Below, one piece after another: positions 31,318 through 43,700 of a stretch of DNA of 64,000 nucleotides. Position numbers and translations under genes: made by a program. The stretch is taken from the NCBI GenBank assembly GCA_963920635.1, contig OY987303.1, positions 46,189,223 to 46,253,222 on the forward strand, read 5' to 3'. The stretch's first letter is position 1, and each line of letters starts with the position of its first letter. Source of the stretch: Pseudeuparius sepicola (taxonomy: Eukaryota > Arthropoda > Insecta > Coleoptera > Anthribidae). The notes beneath the pieces are model-generated. The model was given only the letters and a program-made list of their open reading frames with translations. It was not told where the DNA came from and did no database searches.

Positions 31318-31685
31318 TTGATAATCTAAGGTAGAGAGAGTGCCTGAAGGGCTTTTTTATACCAAGGCAAAAAATCTACAAAAGAATAAGAAAGTTACAG
31401 GGCTATGTAGGAAAGTCTGCGTAGTAAAAAACAGTAGCGGATAAATCACCAGAATTGCCCAATCTGCGTTCACAAAATGATGAAATTCGAAATTATTTCT
31501 AGAAAATTAAATAAAAAAATAAAGAAAGAAAGTCAGTAAAACATACTGGTTTGATAAAATTACAATCTCCGTCTACATAGGTTAAGAAATACAGCAAACA
31601 TGTTATGGCAATTATACTTGGAGCGGTAAGTAATATCATCGCAACACACCGCTTGTCACCTCAACAAACGATTGTTAATTAGTTT

Positions 31686-31721
31686 GATAAATAAAGCGCG
31701 ATTTACAACCTGTTGGTCAGT
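31686..31721 (+). promoter_or_regulatory. Core promoter of the second inhibitor-like gene
   Basis: GATAAATA (31686-31693) is followed 30 bp later by TCAGT (31717-31721), the insect initiator, and the ATG is 31 bp further on. The spacing is right for a TATA/Inr promoter. Confidence 0.6.
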
Positions 31722-31751
31722 TAGTACATTCCGAACGCCGCGTCAGTCAAC

Positions 31752-34700
31752 ATGAAGATTCCGCTGTTCGCGTCCGCGATCTTCCTCGTCGTCAATGGCT
31801 TCGACGTGGGCTCGTCCTTCGTCTGTCCTCCGGATTACTGCGCAGGGGTGCGCTGCGCCTCGAAACCGGAGCATTGTCCCGGAAACCAGGTGTCATACAG
31901 CACCACGTGCGGTTGCTGCACGGTGTGCGTCCCAGGATTAGGTATCACCCCGATTTATCCATTTTATCCCTCTTTGCTAAAAGCCCATTTAAGGAATGGT
32001 TTATAGACCGTGACGCCACAAGCGTAAAGATATGCTCACTTGGCAGCCCGATTTTGGTTCGCCCGGTGCAACCAGGGCCGTGTTAAGGGGGGGCGAAGGG
32101 GGTGTTCGCCCCTGGCGCCCTATTCAAGGGGGCGCCAAAATCAACAAAGGCGCTAGTACTAATAATTTACTGCTTCAAAAAACATTTAAATTTTTTTAAT
32201 TTTTTCAGTTACTTACCGATTTTTATTTTTCTAGGACGATGATTTCGCATACAACTACTGAAATCTTTGTAAGTTGTGAATTCGGAACTTGTCTACGTCT
32301 ACCGATGTCTATGTCGTTGTGGAATATTTTAATTGATTTCGCTATTCTCCCCGAGATGACGCGGTGGCGGCCGGCGCTTGACGATTTCACGTTGACGCGA
32401 ATCGTTGTAAAAAGGATTAAAGGATTGTTCTGTAAATAAAGAACCCAACTTTCGCCAACGTGCATCTAAGGAAGCCTTGTTTTAATGAAGACTTGGTTTT
32501 GTTGAACTTGAATTTTAATATTATCGCTCAATTCTTGATATGGCAAATAGCAAACGTACTAAACAATCTCACACTGTGTTTAGAATAACGTCCCAACTTG
32601 GTGGTTTCTATTGTGGCAAATTTTCGTATCTTGTAAATTGTAAAAATGTTCTTTCTGGTATATGAGGTTCTGTTTTCTGGTGCAAAATAAAATATAAAAA
32701 TTAAAAATTATTTGCTCTTGTGAAGTATAAATAATGAAAAATATGTAACTAAACAAAATCGTTCTTTAACTGTACACTAGATTGTGACAGTTAAATATTT
32801 AATGTCCCTAAAATTCTGTAAGCGGCGGCCATATTGATATTATTGATAGGTACCTACCTAACAGAGGAAAGAACCGCAATCAACAGAATTTACGTTTAAC
32901 GCGCACGAATTCTAAATTTGAGTAGATAGAAATTAACATTAAACTCTGTTCTTTGAAGTACATAAAAAAGGCTATAGTTATAGTTTCTGTATTCTAAGTT
33001 AGGTTAGAACCAGGGACTCTTTAAAATAAGGGTACCCAGCATTTCACAGTCTATCACATAGGAAAAGTGAAGCCTTGAGGGGAAGTTTGTTTTCTGTAGA
33101 CTCCAAGGGGACCACATAAGTGGGCTGGTATAAGGTTATGTTATAATATGTCAGTGTCCAACTGCCATCAGGTTTTATGTGATACCTAGATAGTGCCATA
33201 GATTCTAATGGAGGCAAAAAATTCCCCATCATAATTCACAATTTTTAAGTTTTCTAACTTCCAGATACTCAAATGTGACAATTAAAGAATTTCAACTATA
33301 CAATAAATTTGTTTCATTTGACAGTTGCCATATTCTGTATTTGTAGACACAACATTGTCAAGTCTAATTTTTAGAAATCATGGAAACCATTATTAATTTT
33401 TACTAACAATCAAAGTACCTGTTATATTCATAGATTCTCCAATAAAATGGCATACCTACTTGTCATCACTGATACTATTAGAATGATGAAAGATGAAAGA
33501 ATAGGCCTCACTTTGGAAAGTATAATGCTGCCCCCCCCCCCCCTTATTTTAAAGAGTCCCTGGTTAGAACCATTATAATATCAAAGTTAAGGTAGGCCTC
33601 TGTAACAAGAATTGACATTTCTGCCAGACATGCTATACGCACCTGGAGGCGCCCAAAACAAGTATACCAATAATTATAATTTCTGGTGTACCTACAGTTA
33701 AAGAGGGATTTTATTATACATATTTTATTTAATTTAATTAATATAATTTTGATTTGGGGGGGCGCCAAAAAATAACTTTGCCCCGTGCAAATTTTTACCT
33801 TAACACGGCCCTGGGTGCAACCAGAGACTTGCCATCAATAGACTGCGCGTAACGCATCTAAGGTGTTGTCGACACACTATGCAACCCACAAAACCCTGCG
33901 GGGCAATAAATCGTGTCCGGCGTCCGCGAGTTATTACTTCGTTAGGTCCTAAAAAAGATGAACACGGACGACCAATTAAATGGGAACTTTTTAAAACGTT
34001 GGTACTTTACAACAAACTGAAGGTCGAACAATACATATTAATTTCAGACAAGAAATAATTATGAAAGTGAGATTAGCGGCCCAGATTTTTAGCATAAGTG
34101 TAGCAGATTCTCTGTATTTCTGCAACAAAGACCTTTACAGATTCTGAGGGAACTTCAAATTTTGCCGAAAAATTAATGATATATTTGACACTTTAAATTC
34201 CAGAGATTTGTTGTCAAAGAGTAGTTTCGGAAAACCGTTGACTCTAGAAAATGTTACTTCCTTTACAACGTTTTTTAAAAGTTCCATTCATTATATCATA
34301 TATTCATACTCTTGATGCACAAAATATTTTAACGACACGTAGAAAGACGGGTTTCAAAGGTCTCATTATATCTATGATAAGTGTTCAGAATATGGTAAAC
34401 GATCTGATAAACACAAAAATGTTGGATTATTTCTTGACATACAAAGTAGGTAATTCAAGATCATACTGTTTTTCTCAGCTATGAGATCTCGAGCAGGTTA
34501 TAATAACAATAACCCAACAGCTAAGCAGTTCGAGGACGCCTACAAAAGACTTTTGCTTAAAACAGAATTTTCATCCTCTGCTTTTGCTAATTGTGTACAG
34601 GGTGTCCCAGTTAACGTGATAAACCTGATTTGCTCCGTAATTTTAAAGATAAATTCTTTGTTCCAAAACCAAACTTGTGTAGAATTTTCCGAGGAATTCG

Positions 34701-37700
34701 AATGTGAAGTCAAACTGAATATACCAGGTGTTGTTAAAAAGTTATTTAAAAAAATACCGTTTTGCATAAAATTTTGAAGTTGGATTTTAACACGAAATGT
34801 TAATAATGAGTATACGGGGAGTAACTAAAAAATGTCGGTTTTCATTACTGACTTCCGGTTTTACCAGAAGTGAGCATCACTTTGTCAGATTTTTGAGACA
34901 ATTGTAGATTTTGGGTCTTTTAAGTTCCTTTTGTTCTCCCAATTCCAACCATATATATTTTTATATAGTTATCTCTAACTATATATTTTAGCATTCCATG
35001 CAAGGATGTGAACTTGTCATATTCAATGAAATTTATCAACGTCACATTCGAATTCCTCGGAAAATTCTACACAAGTCTGGTTTTAGAACCATGAACTTAT
35101 CTTTAAAATACGGAGAAAATCGGGTTTATCACCTTAACTGGGACACCCTGTACAAATAGATAATACGTCTATTCCAGCAATAAGTAGTGGATGTAGGAAA
35201 GAACAGCATGTTGATGATCTACTTGATTTGATAGGTAATGAAAAGGTGGGTAATCTGTGGTAATGAAGAACATTATGCAGAAAATGAAGACATACTCATA
35301 CTAGTTTTTCCAAATTGGCCTCCATATTTACCTACTAGACATAACTACGTACATTTCAGGTTTTGTTGCAAGAAATATAGCTAAGTCTGTTAAATGTTCC
35401 ATATGTGCAGATGCTGTATTCGCATCAGAGAGCCATTCAAAGCTTTTAACTAGAAAAAATCGTGGAGGATTGTTACACGCCTCAAGCGATGTCATAAAAA
35501 ATTGCCAAATTGCCGAAAATGTTTTCAGGTTTTTCATCCAATCCTCACTCCATCCTGTTGCAAACAAAATGGTTATCAGCGGTCTTAGAAAGGTCATTAA
35601 CAGTTACAACCCATTTAAAATAGTTTTATATTGTTTTTTGTTGCTAAAATCTATTGAATGAATGCGTTAAAGCAAGCGGCGAGAGCGTACTTCTGCCCCG
35701 CAATGAACAGTTGGTTGCCTATCCTATCTTGACAACAGGGGCTTATAGCTAACCGTACGCTACGCGCAGTCTTGATGGCAAGTCTCTGGGTGCAACACGT
35801 AACGCTGTAGGTATTCCATAGGCGCATATCTTTATAGCTTATCTGACAGTATCATGGTTGTAGATAAGACATTTGTGCGCACTTATTTTTACTTTGGTTC
35901 TGTATTTGGGGAAGTCTGGAGTTGAATATACTAATAGTCCCTGTAGTAGTCACTTAAGCCAGAAAAGAGGGTCAACCTCGGAATGATAATAACTTACCTC
36001 GATGAGGGAAGAGAGAGGATACGTAAATCCGCCTTTAGACGGCTATCAAACGTGTGGCACAAAACCGATCCACTGACGTTTTTGGTCCCAGACATTTGAG
36101 GTGAAATTTTCATTTGGATTTTCGTGATGTTTGTTGTTAAAAGTCATCCGAAGACTTTACGATGGGCGAAAGGAGCCTGGAATTACCTTCCATAGGTAAA
36201 TATTCTATATCGGCTTGCATGATATTTATTTTTTGGTTTATATCTCTTTTGTGAGTGCTGAGGTTTACTATATTTCAAAGTATGATTATAACGCCATAGT
36301 TCAAGCTACTTTTTTTGTAATTTGCACTAGGTCCGTTGAAGTTTTCATTCAAGATTTTGATTCGATTTGGTAACAACAGTTCCTGGTTTGACGTGTCCCC
36401 TCTCTTCCCTTGTTTAAGGATAATAATCTAGTAGAAGTAAACTTCTATAAACCTTCATTTTGGCATTCTAAAAGTTGCCCCAAAAGTCTCATAAAATCTC
36501 GTGTCCGCGACTTAATATTATTCAAGGTTAAAGGTCAAAAAAGTCGTGCTTTCGCAAATATCTGGGTTCCTATGGTTTCAATGATCTTTGCATCTACATA
36601 TTATGAAAATTGTAGAGCATAAAATCGTTGACTGATGTATTTATAAAGACTTCTTACGACTATAGGTTTATGTCCTGTAAAACAGATGGCTCTGATGGCT
36701 AACAATGAATTCTGCATTGTATTTTATCTCCGGAACCGCATGGTGAGCCAAAAATATGTCAAACGTGACAGCCGTGAGCAGTCTTTAATAATATATCAGT
36801 CAACGATAAAATTTTCTACAAATCTTGTTGCAAATATTTTGATACGCTTAACCGTTTTTGAGACAGAGCGCAAAGAGCGCGCAGAGCTTGGACATACATG
36901 GCATAATGCAAGGTCACCCGTGAGTTCCGTAATTAATTAATGACTAACTTGGTTAGGGAATGATTTAGAACCCCAGGAATGAGGTTGGGTGCTGCAAAAT
37001 GAACTCCTGGAACCGATAATGGCAAAAGTACCACCAGCTCCAGATGAACATAATATTTTGCAAAAATGGTTGTGGTTCTCGCTGCGGATGCAGAAAATCG
37101 GATTTGCAATATTTGCCAGTGTAATGGGCAAGCTTGAATCAATGCTTAATCGTATCAAAGCGATCTCGTCGAAGAAAGTGCATTTGACCATGAAATCCTT
37201 GACTGTTTAGAGACAACGAAGATGATGATAATGAATTGAAAATTTTCGAGCGACCGGAAGACGATAATAAAGAAAAAGAAAATTGAGACTCAAGTCCTTC
37301 TAATTCTTAAAGTTTACGTAAATCCTCTCCACATTTGCACTTCAATTGTAGGAAATGTATGATACATAATTATTACTAAATAAAGATGTAATTAAAATGT
37401 ATTTACTCTATTCCTTTTCTAGTTAAAATATAATTTGGTAAGATATATTTTAAAGAAGTGTTTTACTTAACAATTTTTTCATTACACGTAAGGTAAGCCA
37501 TTAAACAAATATATTTGACAAATGAATAATATTATTAAACATAATGTATTAATTATTAAATAATGCAAATTATTCATAATTATGGATTTTGTAGTAATTA
37601 ATTAACTTTATACGATGTACTACTCATCGGGACTCACGGTTAACCTTGCATTATGTCATGTTTTTCTCAGCGCTGCGCTGCAAAAACGGTTAAGCGTATA

Positions 37701-40700
37701 CAAAAATGTTTGGAACAAAATTTGTATAGAATGTATACTCTACTATTTTCATAATAGATGCAAATATCATTGGAACCATATAGGAAGCGAGATATTTGCG
37801 AAAAACCGATTTTTGCGACCTTTGATCTTGAATACTCGTATATTAAGACGCGGACACGAGATGTTATGAGACTTTTGAGACAACTTTTAGAATGTCAAAA
37901 TAAAGGTTTATACAAGTGTACAGCTTATTATCTCTCATTCCGAGGTGAAACCCCTAATGTGACTGGACTACTGTCTGGCGTGGGAAGCTAACTCTATGGG
38001 GTTCCCAAAATTATGTCCTTCTTTCTTCGCTTATACCTCGATAATGGTTGGCCCTAGCGAAAACAATGTTTTATACAAATGGAACAAAATAGTTTATATT
38101 CGTTTTGTTCTTGTCGCTAACCGTTTTCGAGGTTCAACCATTGAAGCATCGGTTGAAACTGATATTTTTCAAAACTAACTTTCACTCCTGGGTTTTGGAC
38201 ATACAGAGTGTATAGTTTTAAACATATACAAATCGAAAAAAGCTTTTTTTTTTCACTGTCAATTTAATAGTTAGTCTAATTTTATTAGGAAAATGGTACG
38301 ATTTTTAAAATAAACATAATTTGATTGGTATAAGTGTTTGTTTAATAAATTTTCAGTTATTGGAATATTTTTTTATTTAGTTATTGGAATAGTTAAGATA
38401 GAACGTACAGCATACTGCCCACAGGATGAAAACAACTCACTTGCGGTAGGCGTACTTGCTCTCGGAGTAGTTGTTTCTATCTTTTGAAACCTATCCATCC
38501 AGGATTGTTCCCTACGCCCATCTGATGATTCCCAAATAGGATGAAACCGGTAATGGGCTGGCCGGGATCACTGCGCCTGCAGAATGTCAGGACGTGTCCC
38601 AACAAATATTGTATTATCTCTGTCGTTACGTTGGTGAAGGAAAAACATTAATCTACAATGGTATTCCCAACGAAAATCGAGAACCAATAGTGTAATTCAA
38701 TGCCGGTAGGGGTACTTGCCCTCGGAGTAGTTGTTTCTGTTGTTTCTATCTTTTGAAACCTATCCATACAAGATTGTTCCCTACGCCCATCTGATGATTC
38801 CCAAATAGGATGAAACGGGTAATGGGCTGGCCGGGATCACTGCGCCTGCAGAATGTCAGGACGTGTCCCAACAAATATTGTATTATCTCTGTCGTTACGT
38901 TGGTGAAGGAAAAACATTAATCTACAATGGTATTCCCAACGAAAATCGAGAAGCAATAGTGTAATTCAATGCCGGTAGGGGTACTTGCCCTCGGAGTAGT
39001 TGTTTCTGTTGTTTCTATCTTTTGAAACCTATCCATCCAAGATTGTTCCCTACGCCCATCTGATGATTCCCAAATAGGATGAAACCGGTAATGGGCTGGC
39101 CGGGATCACTGCGCCTGCAGAATGTCAGGACGTGTCCCAACAAATATTGTAATATCTCTGTCGTTACGTTGGTGAAGGAAAAACATTAATCTACAATGGT
39201 ATTCCCAACGAAAATCGAGAACCAACAGTGTAATTCAATGCCAGTAGGGGTACTTGCCCTCGGAATAGTTGTTTCTGTTGTCTCTATCTTTTGAAACCTA
39301 CCCATCCAGGATTGTTCCCTACGCCCATCTGATGATTCCCAAATAGGATGAAACCGGTAATGGGCTGGCCGGGATCACTGCGCCTGCAGAATGTCAGGAC
39401 GTGTCCCAACAAATATTGTAATATCTATCTCGTTACGTTGGTGAAGGAAAAACATTAATCTACAATGGTATTCCCAACGAAAATCGAGACCCAACAGTGT
39501 AATTCAATGCCGGTAGGGGTACTTGCCCTCGGAGTAGTTGTTTCTGTTGTTTCCATCTTTTGAAACCTATCCATCCAGGATTGGTCCCTACGCCCATCTG
39601 ATGATTCCCAAATATGATGAAACCGGTAATGGGCTGGCCGGTATCACTGCGCCTGCAGAATGTCAGGACGTGTCCCTACAAATATTGTAATATCTCTGTC
39701 GTTACGTTGGTGAAGGAAAAACATTAATCTACAATGGTATTCCCAACGAAAATCGAGAACCCACAGTGTAATTTAATGCCAGTAGGGGTACTTGCCCTCG
39801 GAATAGTTGTTTCTGTTGTCTCTATCTTTTGAAACCTACCCATCCAGGATTGTTCCCTACGCCCATCTGATGATTCCCAAATAGGATGAAACCGGTAATG
39901 GGCTGGCCGGGATCACTGCGAGTGCAGAATGTCAGGACGTGTCCCAACAAATATTGTAATATCTATGTCGTTACGATGGTGAAGGAAAAACATTAATCTA
40001 CAATGGTATTCCCAACGAAAATCGAGAACCAACAGTGTAATTCAATGCCAGTAGGGGTACTTGCCCTCGGAGTAGTTTTTTCTGTTGTCTCTATCTTTTG
40101 AAACCTATCCATCCAGGATTGTTCCCTACGCCCATCCGATGATTCCCAAATAGGATGAAACCGGTAATGGGCTGGCCGGGATCACTGCGCCTGCAGAATG
40201 TCAGGACGTGTCCCAACAAATATTGTATTATCTCTGTCGTTACGTTGGTGAAGGAGAAACATTAATCTACAATGGTATTCCCAACGAAAATCGAGAACCA
40301 ACAGTGTAATTCAATGCCGGTAGGGGTACTTGCCCTCGGAGTAGTTGTTTCTGTTGTTTCTATCTTTTGAAACCTATCCATCCAGGATTGTTCTCTACGC
40401 CCATCTGATGATTCCCAAATAGGATGGAACCGGTAATGGGCTGGCCGGGATCATTGCGCCTGCAGAATGTCAGGACGTGTCCCAGCAAATATTGTAATAT
40501 CTATGTCGTTACGTTGGTGAAGGAAAAAACATTAATCTACAATGGTATTCCCATCGAAAATCGAGAACCAACAGTGTAATTCAATGCCGGTAGGGGTACT
40601 TGCCCTCGGAGTAGTTGTTTCTGTTGTTTCTATCTTTTGAAACCTATCCATCCAGGATTGTTCCCTACGCCCATCTGATGATTCCCAAATAGGATGAAAC

Positions 40701-43700
40701 CGGTAATGGGCTGGCCGGGATCACTGCGCCTGCAGAATGTCAGGACGTGTTCCAACAAATATTGTATTATCTCTGTCGTTACGTTGGTGAAGGAAAAACA
40801 TTAATCTACAATGGTATTCCCAACGAAAATCGAGAACCAACAGTGTAATTCAATGCCGGTAGGGGTACTTGCCCTCGGAGTAGTTGTTTCTGTTGTTTCT
40901 ATCTTTTGAAACCTATCCATCCAGGATTGTAGCCTACGCCCATCTGATGATTCCCAAATAGGATGAAACCGGTATTGGGCTGGCCGGGATCACTGCGCCT
41001 GCAGAATGTCAGGACGTGTCCCAACAAATATTGTAATATTTCTGTCGTTACGTTGGTGAAGGAAAAAAACACTAATCTATAATGTTGAAGAATACCCGTG
41101 TGAGTTCATTTTTTTTATTAATCTATAACTCACTTTAAGACTTTAGAATCGTAATATCTAAGATCTTTTCGTTATTCTGGCAGAACTAAAAGTGCTATCA
41201 AAAAATTCGTCAAAATCTAAGCTCTCTGCGCATCCTTTGATCAAGACTGTACCACAGATTAACCAGGATCTGTGACTGTACCTCAAACCACTTAGAAGTT
41301 ATGATCTGTTGAATATCGCGAGAATTTTAGTCACAAACATTTACGCGCGGGGTATCATGTTTCTGTGTTGCCACTTGTTTTGGTTACTGGTCAGCGGCTG
41401 TCCGCGAGGTGTTAGGAATAAAGAGTATTAACAAAAAGGTGGTAAAAATTTCAATTGATGCCCTATTGAACCAGGTAATTTTTTGATTACGTAATGAATA
41501 TTTGGTTAAAATCCAAGAAAAAATCTTATTTTATGTGTAAATCAATCTCAATCTCAAAGATATTTTTGGGAGACGCATAGGGGATGTAGTAATATAGAAA
41601 AAGACCTGTATGAGGTGCCGTGACAAACGACATTGGTGTCGCAAAAAATCCCAAAAATCTTTTTTTTGTGTAAACCAATCTCAATCTCAAAGATATTTTT
41701 GGAAGACACTAGAGGATGTAGTAATATGAAAGAAAGCCTATAGGGGTGCCTATAGGGGTGCCGTGACAAACAACAGTGGCTTCGCAAAAAATTCCAAAAA
41801 TTTTATAGATATAGAAAAACCTGTAGGAGACACGGTGACAAACGACATTGGCGTCGCAAAAAATCCCAAAAATCTCAAAGATATTATTGGAAGACGCGTA
41901 GGGGATGAAGTAATATAGAAAAAAACTGCAGGGGTGCTGTGACAAACAAAAGTGGCGTCGCATAGAAATACCAAAGAAAACTTTTTTGTGTAAATTAATC
42001 TCAATTTGAAATATATTTTGTGAAGACTCGTAGGAGTATCGAAAAAATCTGTGGGGATGCCGTGGTAAACGAAAGAAAAAATGTAAAGGAATTCTGATTT
42101 TTTTTTGTAAATTAATCTGAAACACGTAGGGGATGTAGGAGTATGAAAAAAATGCTGTATGGGTGCCGTAACAATTCTAAAATTATTGTGCAAATCTATC
42201 TCAAAGATTTGTGGAGGATAGGTAGGCGATATAGGAGTATAGAAAAAAATTGTAGGGGTGCTGTAACAAGCGACAATGGCATCGCAAAAAAAATCAATCC
42301 GCGTAGGCGTTTATAAGCCTGCCGGGGTTTTAGCGCGGCGACAACTTGGCGCACCGAGGTCGGCACTTGTTTATTTTTATTCTTTACATATTTAACATTA
42401 TTATATTTTTCTCTAAATTGTAGGGCTATTTATGCTCCTAATTTAAAGTCGTCTGAAACGCAATGAGCTAATGATTACCTTTCGGGCACTTCAAATAAAT
42501 TGCTTCTAACTTCTATAACCTTATTATTATTATTATTTTGTTATTTTCTATGTTTTTCCTAAATGTTCTCTGTATCTTATCTGTATCAAAAAATTGTAAA
42601 TTATAAATATTATTTTCACCTTCTTCGAGTTTATACCGAGATAAAGAATCTGTATCGGTATTGGCAATTCCTTTCTTATATGTAATTTCATATCCATATT
42701 CCTCTAATTTTAAATGCCATCGAACTAATCTAGAGTTCGGTTAAATTAAATAACCAGTGTAATAGTTTATGACCAGTAACAATGGGAAATTTCCTTCCAA
42801 ATAAATACGGGCTAAAATAATTCGTAAAGTAAACATAGCTAAAAACTCTTAAGGTTCTTGACTCATATGGGTAAGTGACAAAATCTTTTTCCTTGACTTA
42901 GTACTGCTCCAATAGCGACATGCGAAGTGTCTGCCGTTAAATTAAAAGCTTTCTCAAAATATTTTTACAAAATTCAAAGGCTTTCAAAAATTCATCGTTA
43001 TGTCTATCTTAATTCCTTTCTTTAAACATTGTGTAAAAGGCTTAGTTATTTTTGTAAAGTTCTTTACGAACCTTCTTTAAAATGATTTAATTTCTTTCAT
43101 AGTTTTTGGTATTGGAAATTTTTTTACTAGCTTTTATTTTTTGGATTTGGTTTAACACTATCCGGTGTTACCGCACGTTACCAAGAAATTCAACTTCTTT
43201 CCGTAAAAATTCTGATTTATTTATTTATTTTTCTACATTTTCAAAGTTTGATTTTGAACTTCGTTTTTGTGAATAAAATGTTACCTATATGAGTTAACTT
43301 AGAGCCATCTTGGTGGAACATATCTGAAAATCCGCGACAAATTTTAATTAAAGCATACTTTTCTTATTCACAAATGTCGTTTGTCACGGTAAACGATCCA
43401 TTCTAATCATGTTATGTAAATAAAAGTCATATATATGTTCGTCAGAAAAGTCTTGTACCTGCATCGGCTTTACAAAAGTTAATTGTATTGTTTTATCTGT
43501 ATTATTATGAACCTTAGTATAAACAAAACATTTGTTTGCTATTGTTACTGTCTGAAAATAAAGCCCATTTATATTGCTCTGGGGTATAATGATATCATTA
43601 TTAAACTTGTTTACTCGCTTATCTCAAAGCGGCTCGCGTGCATTAACTGAAATTGTGTACTGATTGTCCTCAGGTCCTCTGTAATAAAAAGGTATTTTCG

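Larger units (their letters stand above)
33822..35788 (+). mobile_element. P element, decayed, with 8-bp target duplication
   Basis: Ends CAGAGACTTGCCATCAA and TTGATGGCAAGTCTCTG, flanked by ggtgcaac (33814-33821 and 35789-35796). The 8-bp duplication and the P-type transposase inside assign it to the P superfamily. The left duplication is shared with the right duplication of the hAT element that abuts it, so the 8-bp target is present three times. A mariner-type MITE is inserted at 34598. Confidence 0.9.

Noticed and set aside
38442..41075. CRISPR-like regular array
   Set aside because: The whole 269-bp unit is repeated, with no short repeat and unique spacers; it is a eukaryotic satellite.
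41554..42193. Three long minus-strand ORFs with FFRYSYE/FFLYYF-like peptides
   Set aside because: The peptides are periodic and follow the ~130-bp degenerate tandem repeat; no independent coding evidence.
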